Positions 1 to 6,585 of a stretch of 11,087 nucleotides of DNA are shown here, in pieces. The position numbers and the translations under genes are program-made. A model generated the notes under the pieces. It worked only from the letters and a program-made list of their open reading frames with translations. It ran no database searches and was not told where the DNA came from. Source of the stretch: an uncultured Bacteroidales bacterium (GTDB lineage: Bacteria; Bacteroidota; Bacteroidia; Bacteroidales; UBA4417); NCBI GenBank assembly GCA_937965665.1, contig CALCJE010000218.1, positions 1-11,087 of the forward strand, written 5' to 3'. Positions within the stretch are counted from its first letter, which is position 1. The number at the start of each line of letters is the position of its first letter.

Positions 1-545
1 CTGAAATGTTCGCCTATATGTTTGCGGCCGTTAAAAAGGTTCCAGAGCTCAGGGCGCTGGTTTTTGGGGTCCCACTGCCCGAATTCATCGCGGTGCGAAA
101 AGAAACGCTCCTTGGCGCGGGCTTTTTCCTCATCACGCCTACCTCCACCCATGCAGGCGTCGAACTTATATTTTTCGATGGTATCGAGCAGGGTAACGGT
201 TTGCAGCAGGTTACGGCTGGCGCTGTATCCTTTTTCTTCAACAACCCGGCCTGTGTCAATGGATTCCTGCACCGAGCCCACTACAAGCTGTACGCCCAGT
301 TCTTTTACCAGTTGGTCGCGGTAGTCGATGGTTTCCTGGAAATTATGCCCGGTATCAACATGCAGCAGGGGAAATGGTATTTTGGCGGGCCAGAAAGCTT
401 TCCGGGCCAGGTAGGTCATAACAATACTGTCCTTGCCCCCCGAAAAAAGAATGGCCGGACGTTCGAACTGTGCGGCAACTTCGCGGATCACAAATATGGA
501 TTCGCTTTCGAGTTCATCAAGGTGTGAAAGATTGTAACTGCTCAT
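1..545 (-). CDS. cysD: Sulfate adenylyltransferase subunit 2 (CysD), 3' end beyond window
   Basis: Small, catalytic subunit of the CysDN ATP sulfurylase, which makes adenosine 5'-phosphosulfate (APS) from sulfate and ATP in the cytoplasm; the GTPase partner CysN should lie beyond the left edge. Translating the minus strand from the ATG at 545 gives 181 residues with no stop, so the gene is cut by the window (E. coli CysD is about 300 residues). The PP-loop motif SGGKDS (residues 35-40) binds the ATP phosphates. Further family landmarks are LHVDTGHNF (61-69), CMGGGRRDEEKARAKERFFS (131-150) and the following FGQWDPKNQRPELWNLF stretch. It starts 33 bases after the cysC stop, so the two are almost certainly co-transcribed from the promoter ahead of cysC. 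Identification is secure; only completeness is unknown. Confidence 0.96.
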   Translation of the reverse strand, partial: MSSYNLSHLDELESESIFVIREVAAQFERPAILFSGGKDSIVMTYLARKAFWPAKIPFPLLHVDTGHNFQETIDYRDQLVKELGVQLVVGSVQESIDTGRVVEEKGYSASRNLLQTVTLLDTIEKYKFDACMGGGRRDEEKARAKERFFSHRDEFGQWDPKNQRPELWNLFNGRKHIGEHF

Positions 546-578
546 GCGTTGGTATATTGGTGTTGAAAAATCATCAGT

Positions 579-1193
579 TTATACATTCCTGTTTTCTAAC
601 AACAAAACAGGTAAAATGTTATCAAGTATTGTTTGAACCGAAGTCTCTACGTCTTCGGTATCAGTGTGTATTTCGAGAAAGGGATGCGCCGGCATTTCGA
701 AAGGTGCATTTACACCTGTAAAATCGTTGATATGCCCGGCACGGGCTTGTTTATACATTCCTTTTACATCACGTTGTTCGCAGGCTGCCAGGCTGGGGTT
801 GAGAAAAATCTCAATAAAATCATCGCTGCCAATAATTTCCCTGGCCAGGTTGCGGATTTCGTTGGTAGGACTCACAAAAGCATTGATTGTGATAACTCCT
901 GCCGAAACAAACAGCCTTGAGACTTCAGCAATCCTGCGGATATTCTCGAGCCTGTCGATATTACTGAAACCCAGATTTGCATTTATGCCGTTGCGTACAT
1001 TATCCCCATCAAGCACCTGGCAAATAAATCCCCTCTGAAAAAGTTCCTTTTCCAGTTCAAGCGCCAGGGTTGTTTTTCCCGAACAGGGCAAGCCGGTAAA
1101 CCAGATAACACGCGCATGCTGGCCGAGTTTGAGCTCCTTGGCCGCCCGGTTTACCAGCTTTTCGGAAAATACATCATTGGTACGTTGCCCCAC
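579..1193 (-). CDS. cysC: Adenylylsulfate (APS) kinase CysC
   Basis: Phosphorylates APS to PAPS, the step after CysDN in assimilatory sulfate activation. It is a 204-residue P-loop kinase, the usual length. The Walker A motif GLPCSGKTT lies at 34-42. LDGDNVRNGI (61-70), FSNIDRLENIRR (76-87) and KGMYKQARAGHINDFTG (144-160) are the APS-binding segments of the family, and their key Arg, Asn, Lys and Phe residues are present. The stretch usually written ISP(Y/H)RxxR reads VSPTNEIR (107-114), so the first Arg is Asn; I believe this is a Bacteroidota variant. The only in-frame start after the upstream stop is GTG at 1193, reached about 20 bases after the predicted transcription start. First gene of the cysC-cysD operon. 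Confidence 0.95.
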   Translation of the reverse strand: MGQRTNDVFSEKLVNRAAKELKLGQHARVIWFTGLPCSGKTTLALELEKELFQRGFICQVLDGDNVRNGINANLGFSNIDRLENIRRIAEVSRLFVSAGVITINAFVSPTNEIRNLAREIIGSDDFIEIFLNPSLAACEQRDVKGMYKQARAGHINDFTGVNAPFEMPAHPFLEIHTDTEDVETSVQTILDNILPVLLLENRNV

Positions 1194-1218
1194 GGTAGTA
1201 CATCTTGGTTAAGAGGTG

Positions 1219-1248
1219 CAAAAGTACGGTTTATCTTGTTATCTTCAA
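1219..1248 (-). promoter_or_regulatory. Bacteroidota-type promoter of cysC-cysD
   Basis: On the minus strand the -7 element reads TACTTTTG (1226-1219), an exact match to the phylum consensus TAnnTTTG. A TTG (-33 element) lies at 1248-1246, 19 bases upstream, which is the expected spacing. The predicted start of transcription is near 1213, giving a leader of about 20 bases before the cysC GTG. The match and spacing are read directly from the sequence; promoter activity is inferred. Confidence 0.72.
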
Positions 1249-1381
1249 GCAGGTAGCAGGAGAAAGGTCGGTGTACCAGGTTCAGACAGCTGTTAACTGT
1301 AACCCAATTGCAGGTTTCAGGTAAAACCATGGCACTTTATATAAATGCCCTTGAATCATAAAAGTGATTGAAAAAGGATGG

Positions 1382-1990
1382 CTATTTCCAGCGAATGGTT
1401 TCGAAAAGGTGTTGAATATCTTTTTCAACAAATTCGATAACCGGCGCCAGCGAATCGTTGTTGGGCACAGCATCAAAATAAAGTGATCCGCGCATAAAGT
1501 GGCTGGTGCTGTCGGTAAGGTAAAACTGGTATGGCGATGCTGCTCCCATGCCTTTGATCTGGTACACCAGCCCATACATTTTGCGGGCAGGGTCGGAAAT
1601 AGCGATATTGCGTATGCCACTCGATTTCGACATATGCTTGAGTGCCAGTGTGCGGGTATCTTCGGTAAACTGAACCAACATATTTTTGTTGGTCAGCGGT
1701 TTATAACTGATGTGGATACGCCCGTGGAAAACAGGCATTTCGATATTGATCCAGTTTTTCTCCTGGGGCGAAAGCGGGTCGTTGGTTATGTGGGCATAGG
1801 CCGGATATTCAAATTTATACGGATAAACCGAATCGAGCGACTGGTATTTTCTCTCGGGCAGCGCGATGCGGAAATACCCGCGTGGTTTGGGGGTATAATC
1901 GTTGTTGCCACACGAAGTGGTTAAAACCATCCCCGACAGGGTTATGAAAGCGATTAACAATAATGTGCCCGGTGATTTTACAGGTGACAT
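1382..1990 (-). CDS. gldD: Gliding motility lipoprotein GldD
   Basis: Homologue of Flavobacterium GldD, a lipoprotein needed for gliding in F. johnsoniae; its biochemical role is not settled. The 202-residue product begins with a lipoprotein signal peptide: MSPVK, a hydrophobic stretch (about 9-24), then LTTSC with the acylated Cys at 27. The Leu sits at -4 instead of the usual -3, a slightly atypical lipobox. Directly after it comes NDYTPKPRGYFRIALPERKY (30-49), the family's best-conserved stretch. The rest has short beta-rich motifs such as FEYPAYA and GSLYFDAVPNNDSL with no transmembrane helix. It lies 135 bases after gldE in the same direction, the conserved gldE-gldD order. The product may be kept in non-gliding species, so gliding cannot be concluded from this gene alone. 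Confidence 0.93.
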   Translation of the reverse strand: MSPVKSPGTLLLIAFITLSGMVLTTSCGNNDYTPKPRGYFRIALPERKYQSLDSVYPYKFEYPAYAHITNDPLSPQEKNWINIEMPVFHGRIHISYKPLTNKNMLVQFTEDTRTLALKHMSKSSGIRNIAISDPARKMYGLVYQIKGMGAASPYQFYLTDSTSHFMRGSLYFDAVPNNDSLAPVIEFVEKDIQHLFETIRWK

Positions 1991-2125
1991 GAAAATTGAT
2001 TTTGGGGTAAAAAGTATCGTAAATGAATTGTATCAGATAGAACGGCCCGGATTTTTGTTTATTGCAGCCGGGCTTCGCATTCAAATTATGGAATGTATGT
2101 CGCCGGCACCCGGTATTTCCAAATA

Positions 2126-3481
2126 TCAGTACGGATCACCATCAACCAGCGGGGTTGTGATTTTAATCTTTTTTATCCGGCGTTTATCGGCGGCTTCAAT
2201 ACGAAATACAAAATCACCCAGTTTAAAAGTTTCGCCGGTCGAGGGCATTTTGCCAGCCAGTTCAAGAATAAGCCCTGCCAGCGATTCGCTTTCCCCTTTG
2301 GCCTCGTCGAAAATCCTGTCGTCGAGCCCCAGCACCCGGCACATATCATTTATCGAGGTCTTGCCCTCAAAAATGTAGTTGTGGCTGTCCACCCTTGAAT
2401 AAAAACGGTTGTCGGCTTCAATATCGAATTCATCATTGATCTCACCCACAATTTCTTCAATAATATCTTCGAGCGTGATGATGCCGGAGGTTCCACCGTA
2501 TTCATCGACCACCACAGCCATGTGTATCTTTTTTTCCTGGAACTCCTGCAGCAGGTCGTTGATGGGTTTGTTTTCGGGAATAAAAAACGGGGGCCTTACC
2601 AGTTTTTCCCAGGCGAAAGAGTCGTCTTCCGACAGGTACGGCAGCAAATCTTTAATGTACAAAATGCCTGTAATGGTATCGGGCGTTTCGTTATACACCG
2701 GAATGCGTGAATAGCCCGAATCCATAATTATTTTCTTTATCTGGCTAAACGAAAGCGCGTTATCAATAACCGTAAGATCAACCCTTGGACTCATAATTTC
2801 GCGGGCATTAATCTCACCAAAACGGGTAATACTTTTCATGATTTTGCGATCCTCTTCGTCAACCTGCCCGTCGTTGGTAATGTCGATGGCATTTGAAATA
2901 TCGTCGAGTGTGATATGGTGATTCTGCGACTGCCGCTTATCGATAAACCGGGTTGAGTTAACCAGCAGCATGCTGAATGGGTACAATATTTTTTGAACGA
3001 TAATGAGTGGGGTAGCAAGCATCGAAGCAATGTTAACCGGTTTACGGGTTGCAATAACCTTTGGCATAATTTCGCCCAGCAGCAGGAGCAATGCGGTAAT
3101 AATCACAACCTGGAACAGGAAACCCATCAACGGGTTGGCCGAAAAATCGAGATAATGGTTAACCAGGAACGTGGAAAGTATAACGATGCCCACATTCACC
3201 AGGTTATTGGTTATCAGTATGGTAGCCAGCAACAGCCTGCTGTTTCCGAGGAGGTAAACAATCCGTTTGTCGATGGTGGCTTTTGATGATCGGATCTCGC
3301 TCAGCTGCGATGGCGACAAGGAGAAAAATGCAGTTTCGGAAGCGGAGGCTGCCGCCGAACACAGGAGTAAAAGTATGGTAACTGCCAATCCGGCAATCAG
3401 GCCAGCTGAAGAAACCAGGTCAACAGAGGCAAAATTTAAAATAATCAATGCATTTACAGCATCAGGGAGTGGGTCGGCCAC
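2126..3481 (-). CDS. gldE: GldE, CNNM/CorC-family membrane protein with CBS pair
   Basis: Inner-membrane protein of the CNNM/CorC (HlyC, TlyC-like) family, many members of which act in divalent-cation transport; the Bacteroidota member beside gldD is called GldE. It has 451 residues. The N-terminal DUF21/CNNM domain (about 22-185) contains hydrophobic segments at about 25-47, 83-106, 117-136 and 151-173, plus the signature LLLGEIMPKVIATR (133-146). A CBS pair follows: the first half begins at EIMSPRVDLT (228-237) with SGYSRIPVY (255-263), the second contains MAVVVDEYGGTSGIITLEDI (321-340). The C-terminal CorC_HlyC domain is about 355-443. The start is GTG at 3481; a stop lies six codons upstream and no earlier ATG is in frame. 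A terminator and a promoter-like element separate it from ssb, so it may have its own transcript. Confidence 0.92.
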   Translation of the reverse strand: MADPLPDAVNALIILNFASVDLVSSAGLIAGLAVTILLLLCSAAASASETAFFSLSPSQLSEIRSSKATIDKRIVYLLGNSRLLLATILITNNLVNVGIVILSTFLVNHYLDFSANPLMGFLFQVVIITALLLLLGEIMPKVIATRKPVNIASMLATPLIIVQKILYPFSMLLVNSTRFIDKRQSQNHHITLDDISNAIDITNDGQVDEEDRKIMKSITRFGEINAREIMSPRVDLTVIDNALSFSQIKKIIMDSGYSRIPVYNETPDTITGILYIKDLLPYLSEDDSFAWEKLVRPPFFIPENKPINDLLQEFQEKKIHMAVVVDEYGGTSGIITLEDIIEEIVGEINDEFDIEADNRFYSRVDSHNYIFEGKTSINDMCRVLGLDDRIFDEAKGESESLAGLILELAGKMPSTGETFKLGDFVFRIEAADKRRIKKIKITTPLVDGDPY

Positions 3482-3507
3482 GGTACGAAATAATTGATTT
3501 TAAGATG

Positions 3508-3533
3508 CAAAGATACTAAAAGCTTAAAAACAA
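3508..3533 (-). promoter_or_regulatory. Candidate promoter of gldE-gldD
   Basis: The minus strand carries TATCTTTG at 3515-3508, an exact TAnnTTTG -7 element, placing transcription start about 20-25 bases before the gldE GTG. The only nearby upstream TTG (3533-3531) is 15 bases away, shorter than usual, and lies in the T-tract of the ssb terminator. The -7 match is direct; function is inferred. Confidence 0.5.
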
Positions 3534-3556
3534 GCGGGCGAACAACGTCCGCCCGC
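3526..3556 (-). terminator. Intrinsic terminator after ssb
   Basis: In the leftward transcript a 7-bp all-G/C stem, GCGGGCG (3556-3550) with CGCCCGC (3540-3534), encloses a 9-base loop and is followed by TTGTTTTT (3533-3526). It begins 19 bases after the ssb stop codon. Strong stem plus T-tract in the right orientation is a textbook Rho-independent terminator. Confidence 0.8.
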
Positions 3557-3575
3557 AATATTTACTTATTCCTGT

Positions 3576-4037
3576 TTAAAAAGGAAGATCGTCGTGATCA
3601 TTTTGCTGCAGTGGCGGTTCAGAAATTGGCGGGGTAACAGGCTGTGCCGGATGGCCATTCTGGTTATAAGGCTGAGGCTGACTGAAACCTTCGCTGCTAC
3701 CTTCTTTTCGACCGCCTAACAATACCAGGTTATCAGCCTGAATTTCGGTAATAAACTTTTTCTGTCCATCTTTTGTGTCGTACGAACGGGTACGGATTTT
3801 CCCCTCAATGTACACCTGGCTGCCTTTGTGCAGAAACTGTTCGGCAATTTCGGCCAGTCCGCGCCACATTACAATGTTATGCCATTCGGTATGCTGAACT
3901 TCGTTGCCTTCCCTGTCGCGCGAATACTCTGTTGTAGCCAGCGAAAAAGCGGCTTTTTTATACGTATCAAATGTTTGAACTTCCGGATCTTTTCCCAGGT
4001 TCCCTATCAGAACTACTTTGTTTACACCTCGTGCCAT
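3576..4037 (-). CDS. ssb: Single-stranded DNA-binding protein
   Basis: Binds single-stranded DNA in replication, recombination and repair, and recruits partners through its C-terminal tail. The 153-residue product has an N-terminal OB fold (about 1-108): MARGVNKVVLIGNLGKDPEV at the start, TEWHNIVMWRGLAEIAEQFL (50-69) with the stacking Trp residues 52 and 58, and KGSQVYIEGKIRTRSY (71-86). A flexible Gln/Pro/Asn-rich linker (about 110-147) leads to the acidic tip DDLPF, close to the canonical DDIPF. The ATG at 4037 gives the standard N-terminus. It lies 98 bases after mutY and ahead of gldE, with a terminator immediately downstream. A -7-like TACATTTG at 4075-4068 could drive it separately from mutY. 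Confidence 0.97.
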   Translation of the reverse strand: MARGVNKVVLIGNLGKDPEVQTFDTYKKAAFSLATTEYSRDREGNEVQHTEWHNIVMWRGLAEIAEQFLHKGSQVYIEGKIRTRSYDTKDGQKKFITEIQADNLVLLGGRKEGSSEGFSQPQPYNQNGHPAQPVTPPISEPPLQQNDHDDLPF

Positions 4038-4067
4038 AATTATCGGATTGCAGAATTATTATTTCCA

Positions 4068-4075
4068 CAAATGTA
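4068..4075 (-). promoter_or_regulatory. Candidate -7 element for ssb
   Basis: The minus strand reads TACATTTG here, an exact TAnnTTTG match 30 bases before the ssb ATG, in an A/T-rich 98-base gap after mutY. I found no TTG at the expected distance upstream, so only half of the promoter consensus is present. Confidence 0.42.
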
Positions 4076-4135
4076 CTTTAATTTAATCGCTATGTGTGTA
4101 GTGTTGATAATTTTTTGAGGCATGTTGCCTTGCTG

Positions 4136-5242
4136 TCAATCCAGGTTTGCAAGGTACCTGTCGATGAGCCGGGGCACCGGTAATCCGGCAAGCTGATGTT
4201 TGCTTACAGCCGTGGCATTGTGTAAAGTGCCAGGAACACCCTGCAGCTGAATACGTATAAAACGGGCAATCAGCCGCCTGTGGGTAAGCTGGTGAATATG
4301 GTCGCCCGACACCTGTTTTACAATATAAGGCAGCCCCGAGAAAAATCCTTGTTTTTCGGCCATTCCCAGTACATCCTCCACCGTGGCAGCCTGAGCGGTT
4401 TCAATACATTGAAAATCGAAAAGACCTTTCCAGATGTCATTCGCAGTTCGCTTTTTAACCAGGAAAAACACTTCTTCCCTGTCATCAAAACTGGCAACCA
4501 GGTAATTCAGGTAACGCAGCGTGGGTAATTTTTTGGGAAGTTTAAGCGGGAAGCGTTCCGTTTCATTTCGTTTCAGGGCAAGGCATGCAACGGATAACGG
4601 GCAGGCAGAGCAGTCGGGGTTTTTAGGAGTGCATACCAGCGCCCCGAGTTCCATCAGCGCCTGGTTAAAAGTGCCGGGATGCTGATTTTTGAGCATACAA
4701 GATGCCTCCTCAACAATAAAGGCGCGGCCCTCGGTTGAATCGACCGGTATATCAAGCGCATGCATCCTCGAAATCACCCGGGCCACATTGCCATCGAGCA
4801 CGGCCACGGGTTCGTCGAAACAGATAGACGCCACTGCTGCCGCAGTGTAATCGCCGATTCCTTTCAGTTTTTTTAATTCAGCAGCCGTTGATGGGAAAAT
4901 GCCTTTATACTTTCCCGCTATTTCTTTGGCCGCGTGGTGCATGTTTCGTGCCCTCGAATAATAGCCAAGTCCCTGCCATTGTTTCAGCACTTCCTGTTCA
5001 GAAGCTGCTGCAAGGCTTTGTACATCAGGAAACGCATTCAGAAAACGATGGTAGTAATCCAAACCCTGGTTAACGCGGGTTTGCTGTAAAATTACTTCCG
5101 AAAGCCAGATGCAATATGGATCGCGGGTTTCGCGCCAGGGAAGCGATCGTTTATTTTTGTCGTACCAGTTAAGCAGGGAAGGAGAAAGATCCATGAAAAG
5201 GGAGTTTGAAATTTTTCCAGAGAGTTGCTGTGTCTCTTCCAT
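4136..5242 (-). CDS. mutY: A/G-specific adenine DNA glycosylase MutY
   Basis: Removes adenine mispaired with 8-oxoguanine. Numbering from the ATG at 5242 (368 residues): the catalytic Glu is in WLSEVILQQTRV (46-57, Glu49), the helix-hairpin-helix is LKGIGDYTAAAVASI (126-140), and the catalytic-pocket Asp is in VLDGNVARV (148-156, Asp150). The [4Fe-4S] ligands are Cys204, 211, 214 and 220 in the C-x6-C-x2-C-x5-C pattern. The C-terminal NUDIX-like domain that reads 8-oxoguanine spans about 229-365 and contains LTHRR. The start is uncertain. The ATG at 5242 lies 7 bases after the metX stop and fits translational coupling; the ATG at 5194 gives 352 residues and begins at the family's conserved N-terminus (MDLSPSLLNWYDKNKRSLPW). 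First gene of the mutY-ssb-gldE-gldD block. Confidence 0.96.
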   Translation of the reverse strand: MEETQQLSGKISNSLFMDLSPSLLNWYDKNKRSLPWRETRDPYCIWLSEVILQQTRVNQGLDYYHRFLNAFPDVQSLAAASEQEVLKQWQGLGYYSRARNMHHAAKEIAGKYKGIFPSTAAELKKLKGIGDYTAAAVASICFDEPVAVLDGNVARVISRMHALDIPVDSTEGRAFIVEEASCMLKNQHPGTFNQALMELGALVCTPKNPDCSACPLSVACLALKRNETERFPLKLPKKLPTLRYLNYLVASFDDREEVFFLVKKRTANDIWKGLFDFQCIETAQAATVEDVLGMAEKQGFFSGLPYIVKQVSGDHIHQLTHRRLIARFIRIQLQGVPGTLHNATAVSKHQLAGLPVPRLIDRYLANLD

Positions 5243-5249
5243 TAATTTT

Positions 5250-6278
5250 TCAGGGAATAACCTGTGTAAAAAAATTACTGATAATCCGGCTTTGTTTCTC
5301 CACCTCCACCAGGAACCCATCGTGGCCAAATATAGAGTCAATCGTTTTAAAAATGGCTCCTTTTATATTTTCGGCCAGGAAAATCTGTTCCTGAAGTGGA
5401 AAAAGCAAGTCGGACGAAATGCCGATCACCAGGGTTTTGGCGTGTATCTGCGATAGAGCATCTTCAATGCTTGCTCTCCCTCTGCCTACATTATGGGTAT
5501 CCAGTGTTTTCAGAATTGAAAAATACGAATGGGCATGGAATCTTTTAACGAGTTTTTGCCCCTGGTACCGCTGGTATGAACTCGCTTTAAAATCCCCGGT
5601 TTTTTCGTTGCTGTCCTCGGCCTGGGTTTTGTTATAGGCCATGTAATTCCTATAACTAAGCAAAGCTATCGAACGGGCTGCGATAAGACCTTTCTGCCCC
5701 GCTTCGGGTGTTTCGTCATAAAAACTACTATCAGCCAACAGGGCAAGCCGCTGCGATTCATTCAAGGCGATGGCCCATGGTGTATAAAATGCACCGGCTG
5801 CGATGATGATCAGATGCCTGAAAAGATGTGGTTTAATGATGGTCCACTCAATGGCCTGCTGCGCACCTATTGATCCGCCAACTACGGTATGTATTTGTGC
5901 TATGCCCAGGTGCGCACGCAGGAGTTCGTGTGCAGCAACCAGGTCGCGGACTGTAATATCAGGAAAAGTAAGATAATATGGCCTGCCGGTAGCGGGATTT
6001 ACAGACAGCGGACCGGTTGATCCATAACATGACCCGAGAATGTTGGCACAAACAATAAAATACCTGGTCGGATCAAAAATGCAACCTTCACCAACCATTC
6101 CCTTCCACCAGTCGGCAGCATCGGAATTGGCTGTAAAAGCGTGACAAATCCACAGCACATTATCGCGGGAAGCGTTGAGGGTGCCAAAAGTATGATATCC
6201 GATTTCGATATCATTTAACAGAACACCGCTTTCGAGGGTTAAGTTCTCCCCGCTTTTAAAAATTTTCAACTCACTCAT
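5250..6278 (-). CDS. metX: Homoserine O-acetyltransferase MetX
   Basis: Alpha/beta-hydrolase-fold enzyme that acylates homoserine, normally with acetyl-CoA, to feed methionine synthesis; its product is the substrate of MetY encoded upstream. The 342-residue product shows HAFTANSDAADWW (46-58), NILGSCYGSTGP (79-90, with the family's GS-x-GSTGP pattern) and the nucleophile elbow GGSIGAQQAIEW (134-145, Ser136). The remaining triad residues are Asp290 in IGISSDLLFP and His319 in FGHDGFLVE. YQRYQGQKLVKRF (235-247) is also typical of MetX. Whether it uses acetyl- or succinyl-CoA cannot be settled by eye, but the paired metY favours acetyl. The ATG at 6278 is the natural start. It follows metY after a 307-base gap and is nearly fused to mutY (7 bases). 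Confidence 0.95.
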   Translation of the reverse strand: MSELKIFKSGENLTLESGVLLNDIEIGYHTFGTLNASRDNVLWICHAFTANSDAADWWKGMVGEGCIFDPTRYFIVCANILGSCYGSTGPLSVNPATGRPYYLTFPDITVRDLVAAHELLRAHLGIAQIHTVVGGSIGAQQAIEWTIIKPHLFRHLIIIAAGAFYTPWAIALNESQRLALLADSSFYDETPEAGQKGLIAARSIALLSYRNYMAYNKTQAEDSNEKTGDFKASSYQRYQGQKLVKRFHAHSYFSILKTLDTHNVGRGRASIEDALSQIHAKTLVIGISSDLLFPLQEQIFLAENIKGAIFKTIDSIFGHDGFLVEVEKQSRIISNFFTQVIP

Positions 6279-6585
6279 AAAACCTCATATTCTGAAAATC
6301 CGGTCTGTAATCGCCTGAAAAATCAAACTTTAACCCTGGGCATGAAATCATTACCAGTTCACACCGAAACTTTTCCAAATCGTATTTACCGGTATCTGAC
6401 CCTGACGGCAAATTTACAGGAATTCTTCTGATTAGCGGGCATGTAAATAGCGCTCAATATAACCTTACGGGTTATGAAGTTTCAGAAACCGGTATGAAAC
6501 AACAGGCAGAAAAATACGATCCCTGGAAAACACGGATGAATTTTTCTGCCTTGTGTGAATAAAAAAGTGCTGATTTCGCCGCTGA
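6279..6585 (-). other. 307-base metY-metX intergenic region
   Basis: No convincing gene is present; the longest minus-strand reading frames are short and lack family features. The region holds a 12-bp-stem inverted repeat (6504-6551), a smaller 6-bp hairpin (ATAACC/GGTTAT, 6459-6475), and an isolated TAAATTTG on the minus strand (6416-6409) that matches the -7 consensus without a -33 partner. It may carry processing or regulatory signals that let metX be expressed differently from metY, but I recognise no known riboswitch in it. Confidence 0.5.
6504..6551 (-). repeat. Long inverted repeat (hairpin) downstream of metY
   Basis: A perfect 12-bp inverted repeat, AGGCAGAAAAAT (6504-6515) and ATTTTTCTGCCT (6540-6551), encloses a second 4-bp stem ATCC/GGAT (6519-6522, 6534-6537) with an 11-base loop. 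It begins 34 bases after the metY stop. In the leftward transcript the 3' arm contains a T-run but is followed by TGTTGTTTC, not a clean T-tract, so it is at best a non-canonical terminator. An RNA-stability or processing hairpin between metY and metX is an alternative. Confidence 0.6.

Noticed and set aside
6..527. Long plus-strand reading frame (173 codons) at the left edge
   Set aside because: It is antisense to cysD, whose minus-strand translation carries the SGGKDS PP-loop and other family motifs; the plus frame resembles nothing.
1174..1203. Nine-codon ORF (ATG at 1203) overlapping the cysC GTG start out of frame
   Set aside because: It is very short, has no Cys/Met enrichment and has no associated hairpin; it is probably chance.
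1282..1620. Minus-strand 112-codon frame overlapping the end of gldD
   Set aside because: It overlaps gldD in another frame for most of its length and has no recognisable features; only about 25 codons are intergenic.
2043..2078. 6-bp G/C stem (GCCCGG/CCGGGC) between gldE and gldD
   Set aside because: The loop is about 17 bases and no T-tract follows on the transcribed strand, so it is not a convincing terminator.
4111..4131. AGGCA/TGCCT hairpin with an adjacent run of T on the plus strand, after mutY
   Set aside because: In the leftward transcript the run after the stem is A, not T; in the plus direction the T-run precedes the stem. It is not an intrinsic terminator in either sense.
5243..5341. 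N-terminal extension of mutY reaching back to 5341
   Set aside because: It would overlap the 3' end of metX by about 90 bases and add residues not found in MutY; the starts at 5242 or 5194 are better.
6409..6416. Exact TAnnTTTG (TAAATTTG, minus strand) ahead of metX
   Set aside because: No TTG lies 17-23 bases upstream and the element is about 130 bases from the metX ATG; it was not listed as a promoter on its own.
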